Below, one piece after another: positions 1-11,499 of a DNA stretch of 32,564 nucleotides (position 1 is the stretch's first letter; every line of letters starts with the position of its first letter). The stretch is taken from positions 1 through 32,564 of the forward strand of contig JAPPIB010000009.1 in assembly GCA_028820695.1 (NCBI GenBank), written 5' to 3'. The notes beneath the pieces were generated by a model that made no database searches, had not been told where the DNA came from, and saw only the letters and a program-made list of their open reading frames with translations. The DNA comes from Acidiferrobacterales bacterium (lineage in GTDB: Bacteria > Pseudomonadota > Gammaproteobacteria > Arenicellales > JAJDZL01). A program made the position numbers and the translations under genes.

Positions 1-336
1 CCCCTGTCCCTACGCTGGCGGTGAAATCTCAAAAGTCCAGCGAACAATCGCTTATAGTCCAATCATCCAAAATACTGGCCGAATCTGCATGCTCGTCGCA
101 ACGTTCTGCCCCTGACAACGAGAACAGCAACATCAGTGAATTTCAGCAGTCAGGAAACTGTGTGTTGAAACCATCTCACTGGTAACCGCAACGCGTCGTT
201 CCGTCGGTAATGCGTGCCGCACTTTCCGTCACCCGCTCTACCATCTGACGAAACCGACTGAATGTCTCGACTGTCGGTACCTTGCACACTGGAATTCACG
301 TCGTTTCGCGCGGAGCGACGAAAGCAGTATTGTATG
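1..336. other. Left-edge region without a recognised gene
   Basis: This stretch lies downstream of glmU and holds no gene I can name. On the plus strand one frame is open from base 3 to a TAA at 183-185 (about 60 residues, polar and serine-rich), so it could be the C-terminal tail of a gene running in from the left, but nothing in it is recognisable. A stem-loop with CGTCG/CGACG arms (299-303 and 316-320) lies just past the glmU stop codon. It has no T-run, so I do not call it a terminator. Confidence 0.3.
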
Positions 337-1698
337 CTACTTGTGTTTGAACTTTCGCCGATCAATCACTTTGGTTTTGCACCGCTCAACTGCAAGCTGA
401 TTGGGACTCACATCCTTGGTGATGGTTGACCCCGCACCAACAACGGCACCTGCTCCAATCTCCAATGGCGCCACCAATGAGGCGTTCGATCCGATAAATG
501 CGTTGTCGCCGATCACAGTCCGGTGCTTCTGTCTGCCATCATAGTTGCATGTGATGGCTCCCGCACCGATATTGACGTTCTGACCCACGTCGCTATCGCC
601 CACATAAGCGAGATGATTGACTTTGGTTCCCTCTCCGAGTGTCGAGTTCTTGACTTCAACATAATTGCCAACCCGACAATTCCCGCCAATTGTCGTGCCC
701 GGACGAATTCTGGCGAAAGGTCCGATTGTACAACCCGACTCAATCCGCGCGCCTTCAATGACGCAATTCGGCAATATCGTGACGTCGGTACCCATAACAG
801 TATTCTCGATAACATTGTTGGCTTCAATCGAGACGTTGTCTCCCATTTTGATATCACCTTTCAGTATCACGTTGATATCGATTCGACAGTCTTTACCGGA
901 CTCACAAGTTCCGCGCAAATCGAATCTTGCGGGATCGACGATTTCGACACCGCGACTCAGCAAGGACTGCGCATTTTTCGTTTGCATGGCTCGCTCCAGT
1001 TGTGCCTGTTCGATTCTGCTGTTGACGCCGGCGATCTCACTTAGTTGTGACGGTTGGCTTGTGACGACGGAAATTCCCTCCGATATCGCGAAGTCTACTA
1101 TATCAGTCAGGTAGAATTCCCGTTGCTTGTTGTTGTTCTCAATTCGGTCCAGCCATCCATCCAGCAGCGAAGCGGATACTGCCAGCGGACCGGCATTGAC
1201 TTCCTTGATTTCACGTTCAGATTCGGTCGCATCCCGGTCCTCGATGATTCTCTCCAGTCTGCCGTCGGCATCCCGCTTGATTCTACCGTATCCCGCAGCG
1301 TCCGCCAATTGCGCTGTCAGTAAAGCGAGTTGACCTGCTGAAGCATGCTCAACCAGAGTCGAAATTGTCTTTGCCGATACGAACGGATTATCGCCGTACA
1401 GCACACATGCAATGGCCTCCGGGTCGACATGTGCGATGGCCTGTTGCGCGGCATGTGCAGTACCGAGAGGTTCACACTGCAGGCACCAGTTCACGTCCTC
1501 ATGCGAAAAACGTTCGGGTATTTGCGAGCCGCCGGCGCCGTATACCACATGAATCCTGTCGGGATTGATGCTTTTTGCGCTTGATAGAATGTGCTGAAGC
1601 ATCGGCCGGCCACCGATTTCGTGAAGGGACTTGGGCTTGTCGGAGTTCATTCGCACACCCCGACCACCCGCGAGAATGATGACTTCAGTTCGAGTCAA
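337..1698 (-). CDS. glmU: Bifunctional GlmU: GlcNAc-1-P uridylyltransferase / GlcN-1-P acetyltransferase
   Basis: GlmU makes UDP-N-acetylglucosamine for peptidoglycan and lipopolysaccharide in the cytoplasm. It acetylates glucosamine-1-phosphate and then transfers UMP to the product. The 453-residue protein has the usual family length. The N-terminal nucleotidyltransferase domain opens with LAGGRGVRM and a downstream K-P-K-S-L motif. The C-terminal half is a left-handed beta-helix of hexapeptide repeats containing the NHLAYVGD and NIGAGAITCNYDG signatures of the acetyltransferase site. The start is TTG: the codon just upstream in frame is TGA, and the next in-frame ATG would cut into the nucleotide-binding loop. 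The gene follows atpC after 56 bp, the usual order in many gammaproteobacteria, so it may be partly co-transcribed with the ATP synthase genes. Confidence 0.96.
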   Translation of the reverse strand: MTRTEVIILAGGRGVRMNSDKPKSLHEIGGRPMLQHILSSAKSINPDRIHVVYGAGGSQIPERFSHEDVNWCLQCEPLGTAHAAQQAIAHVDPEAIACVLYGDNPFVSAKTISTLVEHASAGQLALLTAQLADAAGYGRIKRDADGRLERIIEDRDATESEREIKEVNAGPLAVSASLLDGWLDRIENNNKQREFYLTDIVDFAISEGISVVTSQPSQLSEIAGVNSRIEQAQLERAMQTKNAQSLLSRGVEIVDPARFDLRGTCESGKDCRIDINVILKGDIKMGDNVSIEANNVIENTVMGTDVTILPNCVIEGARIESGCTIGPFARIRPGTTIGGNCRVGNYVEVKNSTLGEGTKVNHLAYVGDSDVGQNVNIGAGAITCNYDGRQKHRTVIGDNAFIGSNASLVAPLEIGAGAVVGAGSTITKDVSPNQLAVERCKTKVIDRRKFKHK

Positions 1699-1722
1699 TC
1701 AATCATCCATGCATGTGCTTGT

Positions 1723-1739
1723 TTCGCAGCTGCTGCGAA
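1723..1739 (-). terminator. Stem-loop between atpC and glmU
   Basis: A perfect 6-bp inverted repeat (TTCGCA / TGCGAA, 5-nt loop) sits in the 56-bp gap between atpC and glmU. There is no U-tract after it on the minus strand. It may act as an attenuating or mRNA-stabilising hairpin at the end of the atp message rather than as a strong intrinsic terminator. Confidence 0.3.
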
Positions 1740-1754
1740 TCTCACCGTCGGAAG

Positions 1755-2174
1755 TCAGCGGCGTTTCTGCCTCAACTTCTCCAGCGCCCGCAGTTGTGCA
1801 GCTGCTTGGGCCAGCTCCGCTTTGGCTTTGGCCAGGTCCATTTCTGAAGTCTTGTCCTGCAGGTCACGTTCAGCCTGTCGCTGCGCCTCAAGCGCTTGTG
1901 CCTCGTCGAGATCGGAAGCTCGGACAGCAGTATCGGACAGAACCGTAACCAGGTGGGGTTGCACCTCAAGCAGCCCGCCGGAAACGAAGAAAAACTGTTC
2001 TTCGCCGTTTTCGAGCTGCACCCGCACCTCGCCCGGCTTGAGCCGGGTAATCATGGGTGCATGCTTTGGTGCGATACCGACCTCACCCATTTCTGCCGGC
2101 GCGAACACCATCGTACCGCTGCCGGTCCAGATCTCTTCTTCTGCGCTGACGATTTCTACTAGAATTTCAGACAT
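1755..2174 (-). CDS. atpC: F1Fo ATP synthase subunit epsilon
   Basis: Epsilon is the central-stalk subunit that couples rotation to catalysis and can inhibit ATP hydrolysis. The 139-residue protein begins with the typical beta-sandwich sequence (VEIVSAEEEIWTG, then the GEVGIAPKHAPMITRLKPG region). It ends in a charged, alanine-rich two-helix domain (about residues 90-139), consistent with the regulatory C-terminal hairpin. It is the last gene of the atp operon, 31 bp after atpD. Confidence 0.96.
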   Translation of the reverse strand: MSEILVEIVSAEEEIWTGSGTMVFAPAEMGEVGIAPKHAPMITRLKPGEVRVQLENGEEQFFFVSGGLLEVQPHLVTVLSDTAVRASDLDEAQALEAQRQAERDLQDKTSEMDLAKAKAELAQAAAQLRALEKLRQKRR

Positions 2175-2205
2175 GTTGCATCAATCAGTCGGGCTCAACA
2201 ATGTT

Positions 2206-4510
<2,305 letters not shown>

Positions 4511-4560
4511 AGTCCGGCCAATTCCTTCAGTTCAGGTGTTGAGTCTGCTGACTTGAGTGG

Positions 4561-6108
4561 TTACCAGGTACCATTCTTGACGAAATCGTCCATCGCGTCC
4601 TTCATCTGGGCGGCTACCTCGTCGGTGTAGTCCGGAGTGCTGTTGATGCCGTTCAGCAGATCAGAATGGTTTGACTTCAGGTACGATTGCAGTGCCTGTT
4701 CGAATCCGACAACCTGGTTGATTTCCAGCTCATCGAGATAACCCTCGTTTGCGGCGAACAGCGAGAATGCCATTTCCGCCACCGACAGCGGCTCATACTG
4801 CGGCTGTTTCATGACTTCTGTCACACGTTGCCCGCGCTCAAGCTGCTTTCGGGTAGCCTCGTCAAGGTCTGATGCAAATTGCGAGAATGCTGCCAATTCG
4901 CGATATTGCGCCAGAGCCAGTCGTATGCCACCGCCGAGTTTCTTGATGATGTTGGTTTGTGCGGCACCCCCGACACGGGACACAGACAAGCCAGCGTTGA
5001 TCGCCGGTCTGATGTTCGCGTTGAACAGATCACTCTCGAGGTAGATCTGCCCGTCAGTGATCGAGATCACATTGGTGGGGACAAATGCGGATACGTCGCC
5101 CGCCTGAGTCTCGATGATCGGAAGGGCGGTCAGCGAACCCGTCTGGCCCTTGACTTTCCCGTCGGTGAGGGATTCCACATAATCCGCGTTGATCCTTGAG
5201 GCTCTCTCAAGCAATCGCGAGTGCAGGTAGAATACGTCACCGGGGTACGCTTCCCGACCCGGCGGCCGGCGAAGGAGAAGCGATACCTGACGATAGGCCC
5301 AGGCCTGCTTGGTCAGGTCATCATAGATGATCAGCGCATCTTCCCCGTTGTCGCGAAAGTACTCGCCCATGGTACAACCCGCGTAGGGGGCGATGTACTG
5401 CATGGCCGCACTTTCGGCCGCTGATGCCGAGACCACAACGGTATGATCCATGGCGCCATGCTCTTCAAGTTTTCGTACCACATTGGCGATACTGGAGATT
5501 TTCTGTCCGATGGCGACATAGATGCACTTGATGTTCGTATCCTTCTGATTGATGATCGTGTCAATGGCGACTGCTGTCTTGCCGGTCTGGCGGTCACCGA
5601 TGATCAGCTCGCGCTGCCCGCGGCCGATCGGTACCATTGAATCAATGGCTTTCAGTCCGGTCTGTACCGGTTGGGAAACCGACTGACGGGTAATGACACC
5701 CGGCGCGACCTTCTCAATCGGTGCCGCAGCAACCGCATCGATCGGTCCTTTTCCATCGAGTGGACGACCCAGCGAGTCAACCACCCGCCCGAGCAGTCCC
5801 GGGCCGGTTGGCACCTCAAGGATACGGCCAGTGCAACGTACGGTGTCACCTTCGGTGATGTGCTCATAGTCACCCAGTATGACCGCACCGACGGAGTCGT
5901 GCTCGAGATTCAGCGCGAGACCGAAGGTGTCGCCTGGAAACTCCAGCATCTCTCCCTGCAGTGCGTCCGCAAGGCCGTGAATGCGGACGATACCGTCCGT
6001 GAGCAGCACAACAGTTCCTTCACTGCGTGCCTGTGCTGTTGCGTCAAAATCCGCAATGCGAGCCTTGATCAGCTCACTGATTTCGGAAGGATTTAATTGC
6101 ATCGCCAT
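4561..6108 (-). CDS. atpA: F1Fo ATP synthase subunit alpha
   Basis: Alpha is the non-catalytic nucleotide-binding F1 subunit. The 515-residue protein starts near the canonical [11 protein letters not shown] sequence and contains the Walker A loop GDRQTGKTA. It also has the VSRVGGAAQ segment that places the arginine finger at the catalytic interface. An AGAGGA ribosome-binding site lies 8 bases before the ATG at 6108. A second ATG two codons on is an alternative start. The gene sits in the middle of the operon, after atpH. Confidence 0.97.
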   Translation of the reverse strand: MAMQLNPSEISELIKARIADFDATAQARSEGTVVLLTDGIVRIHGLADALQGEMLEFPGDTFGLALNLEHDSVGAVILGDYEHITEGDTVRCTGRILEVPTGPGLLGRVVDSLGRPLDGKGPIDAVAAAPIEKVAPGVITRQSVSQPVQTGLKAIDSMVPIGRGQRELIIGDRQTGKTAVAIDTIINQKDTNIKCIYVAIGQKISSIANVVRKLEEHGAMDHTVVVSASAAESAAMQYIAPYAGCTMGEYFRDNGEDALIIYDDLTKQAWAYRQVSLLLRRPPGREAYPGDVFYLHSRLLERASRINADYVESLTDGKVKGQTGSLTALPIIETQAGDVSAFVPTNVISITDGQIYLESDLFNANIRPAINAGLSVSRVGGAAQTNIIKKLGGGIRLALAQYRELAAFSQFASDLDEATRKQLERGQRVTEVMKQPQYEPLSVAEMAFSLFAANEGYLDELEINQVVGFEQALQSYLKSNHSDLLNGINSTPDYTDEVAAQMKDAMDDFVKNGTW

Positions 6109-6171
6109 CTGAATATTCCTCTGAGTGCAAAAATGGCAGTTACGCTTTCATGTAAATGTTGATTGTGAAAC

Positions 6172-6708
6172 TCACACACCGAGCGAACTGGAGAGTTTTT
6201 CCAGTCTCGCCCGTACTGATCCGTCGATCACCCAATCGCCTGCCCGAACGACCACGCCACCCAGCAGGTCCGGGTTGACGCTGCTCGTCAATCTGACCTT
6301 GCTCCCCAATCGATTCTGGAGTGCCGAGATAAGACCGGCTCGGTGTTCGTCGTCGATTTCGAACGCGGTTTCCAGCTCGGCCTCAATGACGCCTTCCTCA
6401 ACCGCGCGCAACGACTCGTACTGCGCGGTGATCGATGGTACGGCCGCCAGACGTCTGTAGTGCCCCAGTATTCGAACCAGATTCCGGGTCTGCTCGTCGA
6501 AACCATCGCGGCCGATCTCCATCAGGACTTCAAGAACCTGCTGACGTGTGACACGAGGGTCGTTGATCAGGATTCCGACATCGGGATGCTCGACAATCTC
6601 ACACAGCATCTGCAGGCTCTGCGACCATTCGTCGAGTCGGTCGGTATCGCGTGCCAGTTCGAAAATGGCCTGTGCATACGGCCGGGCAATGTTGGAGGAT
6701 TCGGTCAC
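6172..6708 (-). CDS. atpH: F1Fo ATP synthase subunit delta
   Basis: Delta joins the top of F1 to the peripheral stalk b subunits. The 178-residue protein starts with IARPYAQAIFELA, the hallmark of this family, and has the C-terminal hallmark of a short beta region (VNPDLLGGVVVRAGDWVIDGS) followed by a final helix ending KLSSSLGV. It begins 17 bp after atpF, consistent with translational coupling within the operon. Confidence 0.96.
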   Translation of the reverse strand: MTESSNIARPYAQAIFELARDTDRLDEWSQSLQMLCEIVEHPDVGILINDPRVTRQQVLEVLMEIGRDGFDEQTRNLVRILGHYRRLAAVPSITAQYESLRAVEEGVIEAELETAFEIDDEHRAGLISALQNRLGSKVRLTSSVNPDLLGGVVVRAGDWVIDGSVRARLEKLSSSLGV

Positions 6709-6725
6709 GTGTAATGTCTTCCGGA

Positions 6726-7196
6726 TTAAAGTTTTTCGGCCAGTTCGGAGAGCATCCGCTCGTGCGATTTCTGATCGATCTCTCTGGAAAGGATCTGCTC
6801 GGCACCGGAAAGTGCCAGTTGAGCGACCTGCAATCGAAGCTCTTCTTTTGCCCGATTGGCTTCCATCTCGATCTCTCCACGGGCCGCAACAAGAATTCGC
6901 TCGCCTTCGGTTCTGGCTTCCGTCTTTGCCTCGGCAACGACTTCGGAACCTCTTTTTTCCGCTCTGGCGATGATTTCCTGGGCCTGTGACTTTGCCTGCT
7001 CGATGAGTTCATCGGCATCGCTGCGACCGCGCTCCCGTTCCCGCTGTCCCTCTTCGGCGGCCGCAAGTCCATCGGAAATGGTCTTGCGACGTTCGTCGAG
7101 CGCGGTCATGATCGGCGGCCAGATGAACTTCATGCAGAACCAGACGAATATGATGAACGTAATCGTCTGTCCAATCAGGGTCAGATTGATATTCAT
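6726..7196 (-). CDS. atpF: F1Fo ATP synthase subunit b
   Basis: Subunit b forms the peripheral stalk and anchors F1 to the membrane. The 156-residue protein has one N-terminal membrane segment (about residues 4-26, INLTLIGQTITFIIFVWFCM). A long, highly charged Glu/Arg/Ala-rich coiled coil follows, from about residue 35 to the end. Length is typical of gammaproteobacterial b subunits. It follows atpE by 54 bp. Confidence 0.96.
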   Translation of the reverse strand: MNINLTLIGQTITFIIFVWFCMKFIWPPIMTALDERRKTISDGLAAAEEGQRERERGRSDADELIEQAKSQAQEIIARAEKRGSEVVAEAKTEARTEGERILVAARGEIEMEANRAKEELRLQVAQLALSGAEQILSREIDQKSHERMLSELAEKL

Positions 7197-7250
7197 GCTA
7201 TTTCGCTACCACCAGCTGGTCGGTACTGGTTCGTCCAAGTTCGTCTCGCG

Positions 7251-7481
7251 TCAGGCGACGGCAAACAGTATGTAGAATGCGATGCCGACCCCGATCATGG
7301 GCACAGCGTCCACCAGTCCCATCATGATGAAGAACTGAACGCGAAGCATGGGCAGCAGTTCCGGTTGCCTGGCAATTGCCTCGATAAATCTAGCGGCCAG
7401 GATTCCGATACCGACTGCGGCTCCGACAGCGCCCATGCCAAGTAAGACGGCACCAGCGATAAAATACAATGCTGCTTCCAT
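7251..7481 (-). CDS. atpE: F1Fo ATP synthase subunit c
   Basis: Subunit c is the rotor-ring proteolipid that carries ions through Fo. The 76-residue protein has two membrane helices joined by the polar RQPE loop (residues 38-41). The ion-carrying carboxylate is Asp58 in GLVDAVPMI. The Glu/Gln/Ser-rich pattern expected of sodium-type rings is absent, so a proton-coupled enzyme is inferred. A GGAGATA ribosome-binding site precedes the ATG, which suits the high expression this subunit requires. Confidence 0.97.
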   Translation of the reverse strand: MEAALYFIAGAVLLGMGAVGAAVGIGILAARFIEAIARQPELLPMLRVQFFIMMGLVDAVPMIGVGIAFYILFAVA

Positions 7482-7533
7482 AATGTTATCTCCGATCTAG
7501 CAAACCATTGTGAATCAAATTCAAATCAATAAC

Positions 7534-8412
<879 letters not shown>

Positions 8413-8820
8413 TTATCGGATTCGCAGACCGGCATCGATCCAGCCGATGAACATGGCAGCAGTGAATACTGCGAACATGGCAATCGGGTCGATGGCGCTG
8501 ACTGACAGGAAAATGGCGGCGAATACCATTGCCGTGATGGCAAACTTGACCAGTTCGGCTCGCAGCATGATTCCAAAAGTCCTGGGGTCGTTTTCGCTGA
8601 GCTTGCTGTTACCGAAAACGCGCCAGATGGAGTAGGCGCTGGGAATGATGCATGCAATGCCGCCCAGCAATGCCGAGTAGGCTGCTACAAATGACGAGAA
8701 TCCAAATCCGATCGTGCCGATCAGCGTCACGACCGCCTGCGTGACGAGTATCCGACCGGTACCCGCCTGAAAGGGTAGATTCAGTTGTGTCATACGACTG
8801 CTTTGGATGTATTGCGTCAT
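8413..8820 (-). CDS. atpI: ATP synthase accessory protein I
   Basis: AtpI is a small four-helix membrane protein encoded at the head of atp operons and implicated in c-ring assembly. The sequence shows about four hydrophobic segments (for example VVTLIGTIGFGFSSFVAAYS and FAITAMVFAAIFLSV), a GGIACIIPSAYSIWRVF segment and a short charged linker, as in gammaproteobacterial AtpI. The start is uncertain: in-frame ATGs occur at 8844, 8820 and 8793, none with a good ribosome-binding site. I took 8820 (MTQYIQSS) as a compromise. Its position before atpB supports the call more than the sequence itself, which is poorly conserved in this family. Confidence 0.85.
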   Translation of the reverse strand: MTQYIQSSRMTQLNLPFQAGTGRILVTQAVVTLIGTIGFGFSSFVAAYSALLGGIACIIPSAYSIWRVFGNSKLSENDPRTFGIMLRAELVKFAITAMVFAAIFLSVSAIDPIAMFAVFTAAMFIGWIDAGLRIR

Positions 8821-8844
8821 TTGATCTGCAAACAAACATGCCAA

Positions 8845-9292
8845 AAGCCGGTTTCAGGAACCGACTTTGACTGAAAGACCTCTGAAAGAAAAGACAAATG
8901 ATAAACTATTTTTTTCGATCTCAGTGGCAAAATTCGCGCTTGGTCGAGCAACCAAACACGTTGAATCCCGCTTTGCAACCTGTGATCAGCCCGGCAACCG
9001 GCCCGGCGCGCCGGAGCAAAAATGCCGCGCATGGGCAAGCAGCGGGCAAGGTCCTTCATGAATTGCAGGCTTCAGAGCATGCGACGGTCCGTGCTTTGGG
9101 CGCTGCGCCTTTCGCTATGAAGCGCGGTGGGGCAGGCATTGCGGAATTTGTTTGAGGTCGCTCAGAAACAGACATGTTCGACCTGATGCCAACGAAACTC
9201 GTGCGGGCTCGAAATCTGAGTGTTGCAACCGATCCGGGCGGACTGATCACCTCAATTCATGTGAATCAAGACTTAAGGTATCGCCGGTTGCC
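8845..9292. other. Gene-poor gap between gpsA and atpI
   Basis: This 448-bp gap holds no gene I can support. It contains the candidate atp promoter (8903-8930), a small palindrome with ATTCA/TGAAT arms near 9256-9267, and a GC-rich, Ala/Arg-coding stretch (about 8980-9150). Its open frames on both strands look like compositional artefacts. Many gammaproteobacteria have parA/parB/rsmG upstream of atpI, and no trace of them is recognisable here. Confidence 0.5.
8903..8930 (-). promoter_or_regulatory. Candidate sigma-70 promoter of the atp operon
   Basis: On the minus strand TTGCCA (8925-8930, 5 of 6 to the -35 consensus) is followed after 16 bp by TAGTTT (8903-8908, 3 of 6 to the -10 consensus). 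The spacer contains an A7 run. Transcription would begin near 8895, about 50-75 bases before the atpI start candidates. Confidence 0.35.
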
Positions 9293-10360
9293 TCACTTCA
9301 GGCTTGGCCCGATCGCCATCAGCTCGCGCGCAGCTTGTTGCGGTGCCAGCCCTTCATTCAGAATTCTGTAAACCCTGTCGGTCATCGGCATGAATACATC
9401 CAGTTTCTTTCCAATCGAATACGCTTCCCTGGTCGATTGTATTCCCTCCACCTCCTGACCGATTTGTGCAACGATCTCATCCAGTTTCATACCTTTTCCA
9501 AGTGCAAGACCCAGACGACGATTACGTGACAGATCGCCCGAGCAGGTCAATACGAGGTCACCCATTCCGGAAAGCCCCATCATGGTCTCGGCCTTCCCGC
9601 CAAGTGCTGAGTTCAGTCGTCCCATCTCGGCCAGGCCGCGGGATATCAGCATGCAACGCGCATTGATTCCGAGCCCCATCCCATCGCTGATGCCGGCTGC
9701 GATGGCAATGACATTCTTGGTCGCGCCGCCGACCTGGACGCCAACGATGTCGTCGGTGGTGTACACAAGAGTTGTCTCATTTCGGAAAACATCGGCGATG
9801 TCCTCAATTCTGTCGGCCGCTCGCGATCCGAGATCGAACCCGGCAGGAAGCCCTCTCACGACCTCGGACGCGAAACTCGGACCTGATATGACAGCAGTCA
9901 CTGCCTGCTCCCCGAGTATGTCCTTCGCAGATTCGCTCAGCAATCCGCCCGTTTGGCTCGAAAATCCTTTCGTCCCCCATACCATGGTCGGGGGAACGCT
10001 GGTATCCATGATGTGAAGATTGTCTCGCACTTGGCCGAGTGCGGTTTCAAATACACGGCTCGGAACCACCAGTACAGCCATCAGACATCCTTCCATTGCC
10101 GATTCGAGATTCCTGAACGCGCGGATGTTTGACGGGAGCTCAACGTCGGGCAGAAAGCGACTGTTGGTTCGCGTCGCGTTGATGTCGTCAATCACAGTCT
10201 CATCGATATCCCAGAGTCGGACATCGTGACCGTTGCGGGCAAGCCACGCACCGATCGCTGTACCCCAGGATCCGCCACCGATGATCGCAACGGGAATTGT
10301 TCTTGTCTCGCTCGAATTCAACTTCTCATAAACCGATGTAACGTCTGATATCGCGCCCAT
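9293..10360 (-). CDS. gpsA: NAD(P)-dependent glycerol-3-phosphate dehydrogenase
   Basis: GpsA reduces dihydroxyacetone phosphate to sn-glycerol-3-phosphate for phospholipid synthesis. The nucleotide-binding loop GGGSWGTA lies near residues 28-35. Further family motifs are WGTKGFSSQTGGLLSE, SGPSFASEV and the TKNVIAIAAG segment with the catalytic lysine. The open frame extends to 10468, but I chose the ATG at 10360 (355 residues): a promoter-like pair lies between the two positions, and the extra upstream residues do not resemble GpsA. Even so, the protein carries about 20 more residues at the N-terminus than many homologues, so a still later start is possible. Confidence 0.94.
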   Translation of the reverse strand: MGAISDVTSVYEKLNSSETRTIPVAIIGGGSWGTAIGAWLARNGHDVRLWDIDETVIDDINATRTNSRFLPDVELPSNIRAFRNLESAMEGCLMAVLVVPSRVFETALGQVRDNLHIMDTSVPPTMVWGTKGFSSQTGGLLSESAKDILGEQAVTAVISGPSFASEVVRGLPAGFDLGSRAADRIEDIADVFRNETTLVYTTDDIVGVQVGGATKNVIAIAAGISDGMGLGINARCMLISRGLAEMGRLNSALGGKAETMMGLSGMGDLVLTCSGDLSRNRRLGLALGKGMKLDEIVAQIGQEVEGIQSTREAYSIGKKLDVFMPMTDRVYRILNEGLAPQQAARELMAIGPSLK

Positions 10361-10434
10361 TTTGAATTGCGGCTGTGCGTCAGTACCGAAGGTGCGGCTC
10401 AATCGGAAAAGTACACTGAAAAAATTGTAGTCTA

Positions 10435-10462
10435 ATATTATTAAAGGGTGCATAGTATTCAA
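10435..10462 (-). promoter_or_regulatory. Candidate promoter of gpsA
   Basis: On the minus strand TTGAAT (10457-10462) and TAATAT (10435-10440) are separated by 16 bp, each 4 of 6 to sigma-70 consensus, in a locally AT-rich stretch. Transcription would begin near 10428, upstream of the preferred gpsA ATG at 10360 and downstream of the longer possible start. Confidence 0.35.
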
Positions 10463-10485
10463 TGCCATTTTGCCGACAAATCAAT

Positions 10486-10555
10486 GCGGCACATCCGGTC
10501 GGTGAATTTCGGCTGAATGCCGCGGTCCGTCGGGCAAGACTTGACGACTGTCCGA
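10486..10555 (+). promoter_or_regulatory. Structured leader upstream of tupA (two stem-loops)
   Basis: Two stem-loops precede tupA. The first has perfect 6-bp arms GCGGCA (10486-10491) and TGCCGC (10518-10523), with an inner CCG/CGG pairing. The second has 7-bp arms TCGGGCA (10530-10536) and TGTCCGA (10549-10555), including one G-U pair. They end 30 bases before the tupA ATG, which lacks an evident Shine-Dalgarno sequence. A metal- or cofactor-responsive RNA is possible but unproven; I could not match it by eye to the Moco RNA motif. Confidence 0.3.
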
Positions 10556-10585
10556 AAGTTGCAGAACCATTCCGATTTTTCTCAC

Positions 10586-11404
10586 ATGAAGCTGCCAATA
10601 AAACAGTTTTTTTGTAGCGTTCTCACCGGCTTTGTTCTGCTCTTTTCGACTGCCGGTGTGGTCTGTGCGGAGAACATCCTGAGACTGGCGACTACAACCA
10701 GCACGGACAATTCGGGGCTCACCAGAAAGCTGCTGCCCGTGTTCGAGACAAAGTTCGGCATCGACGTGCATACCATCGTTTCCGGCACCGGACGGGCGAT
10801 CAACCATGCCCGTAACGGCGATGTGGACATGATTCTTGTGCACGCAAAGGAGGCGGAGTTGAAATTCATCGAGGATGGTTTTGGTGTCGACCGGCAGGAG
10901 ATCATGTACAACGAGTTCGTCATTGTCGGACCGGCGGACGACCCGGCGGGCGTCAACGGGCTTGACGACCTGAGCGGCGCTCTTGCAAGAATAGCCGGGA
11001 GCCAATCGACTTTCGTGTCACGGGGGGATGATTCTGGAACCCATAAGAAAGAACTGAGATTATGGGAACAGGCGGGGATCGAGATCAGCGGAGGCTGGTA
11101 CAAGGAGGTGGGACTCGGTATGGGCAAGGCGTTGCAGATTGCAAATGAATTCAGCGCCTACACCCTGAGTGATAAGGGAACGTATCTTTTCATGCGTGAT
11201 CGCCTGTCGCTGCCGGTCCATGTCGAGTCGGCCATGGATGGAAAGAATCTATACGGGGTGATTGCGGTGAACCCGAAACGGCATCCTCATGTCAACTACG
11301 ATGGCGCGAGGAAACTGATCCGATGGCTCAAGTCAGAAGAGGCAAGGTCAATCATCTCCGACTACAAGGTCAATGGCGAGCAACTGTTTTTTGTCATTGA
11401 CTGA
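10586..11404 (+). CDS. tupA: Tungstate/molybdate ABC transporter, substrate-binding protein
   Basis: This is the periplasmic oxyanion-binding component of a Tup-type importer. A signal peptide is clear: MKLPIKQ, a hydrophobic core of about 17 residues, then cleavage near VCA-EN (residues 21-24). The mature start has the ATTTSTDNSGL motif characteristic of TupA, in which the TTTS loop binds tungstate. SGTGRAINHARNGDVD and the SRGDDSGTHKKEL segment also match the family. I chose the ATG at 10586 because it begins the signal peptide; an upstream in-frame ATG at 10517 would bury it. It leads the tupA-tupB-tupC-mobA-mobB series. Tungstate versus molybdate preference cannot be settled from sequence alone. 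Confidence 0.9.
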   Translation: MKLPIKQFFCSVLTGFVLLFSTAGVVCAENILRLATTTSTDNSGLTRKLLPVFETKFGIDVHTIVSGTGRAINHARNGDVDMILVHAKEAELKFIEDGFGVDRQEIMYNEFVIVGPADDPAGVNGLDDLSGALARIAGSQSTFVSRGDDSGTHKKELRLWEQAGIEISGGWYKEVGLGMGKALQIANEFSAYTLSDKGTYLFMRDRLSLPVHVESAMDGKNLYGVIAVNPKRHPHVNYDGARKLIRWLKSEEARSIISDYKVNGEQLFFVID

Positions 11405-11499
11405 GAAAGCGATAAACTGACTTCTGACACCGGAACCTGCGAACGAAATCAAACAACCGCGAACCGAATACAAATCCTGCAGCCAGTATATAGTGCGTC

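Noticed and set aside
523..1323. Long plus-strand open frames opposite glmU
   Set aside because: They are antisense to a clearly identified gene and have no family motif; such shadows are expected opposite coding sequence.
8898..9155. 85-codon open frame in the gap before atpI, plus overlapping frames on the minus strand
   Set aside because: No ribosome-binding site or recognisable motif, and the frames appear to follow local GC-rich composition.
10361..10468. Longer N-terminus of gpsA from an ATG at 10468
   Set aside because: The added residues do not resemble GpsA and a promoter-like pair lies downstream of that ATG; start taken at 10360.
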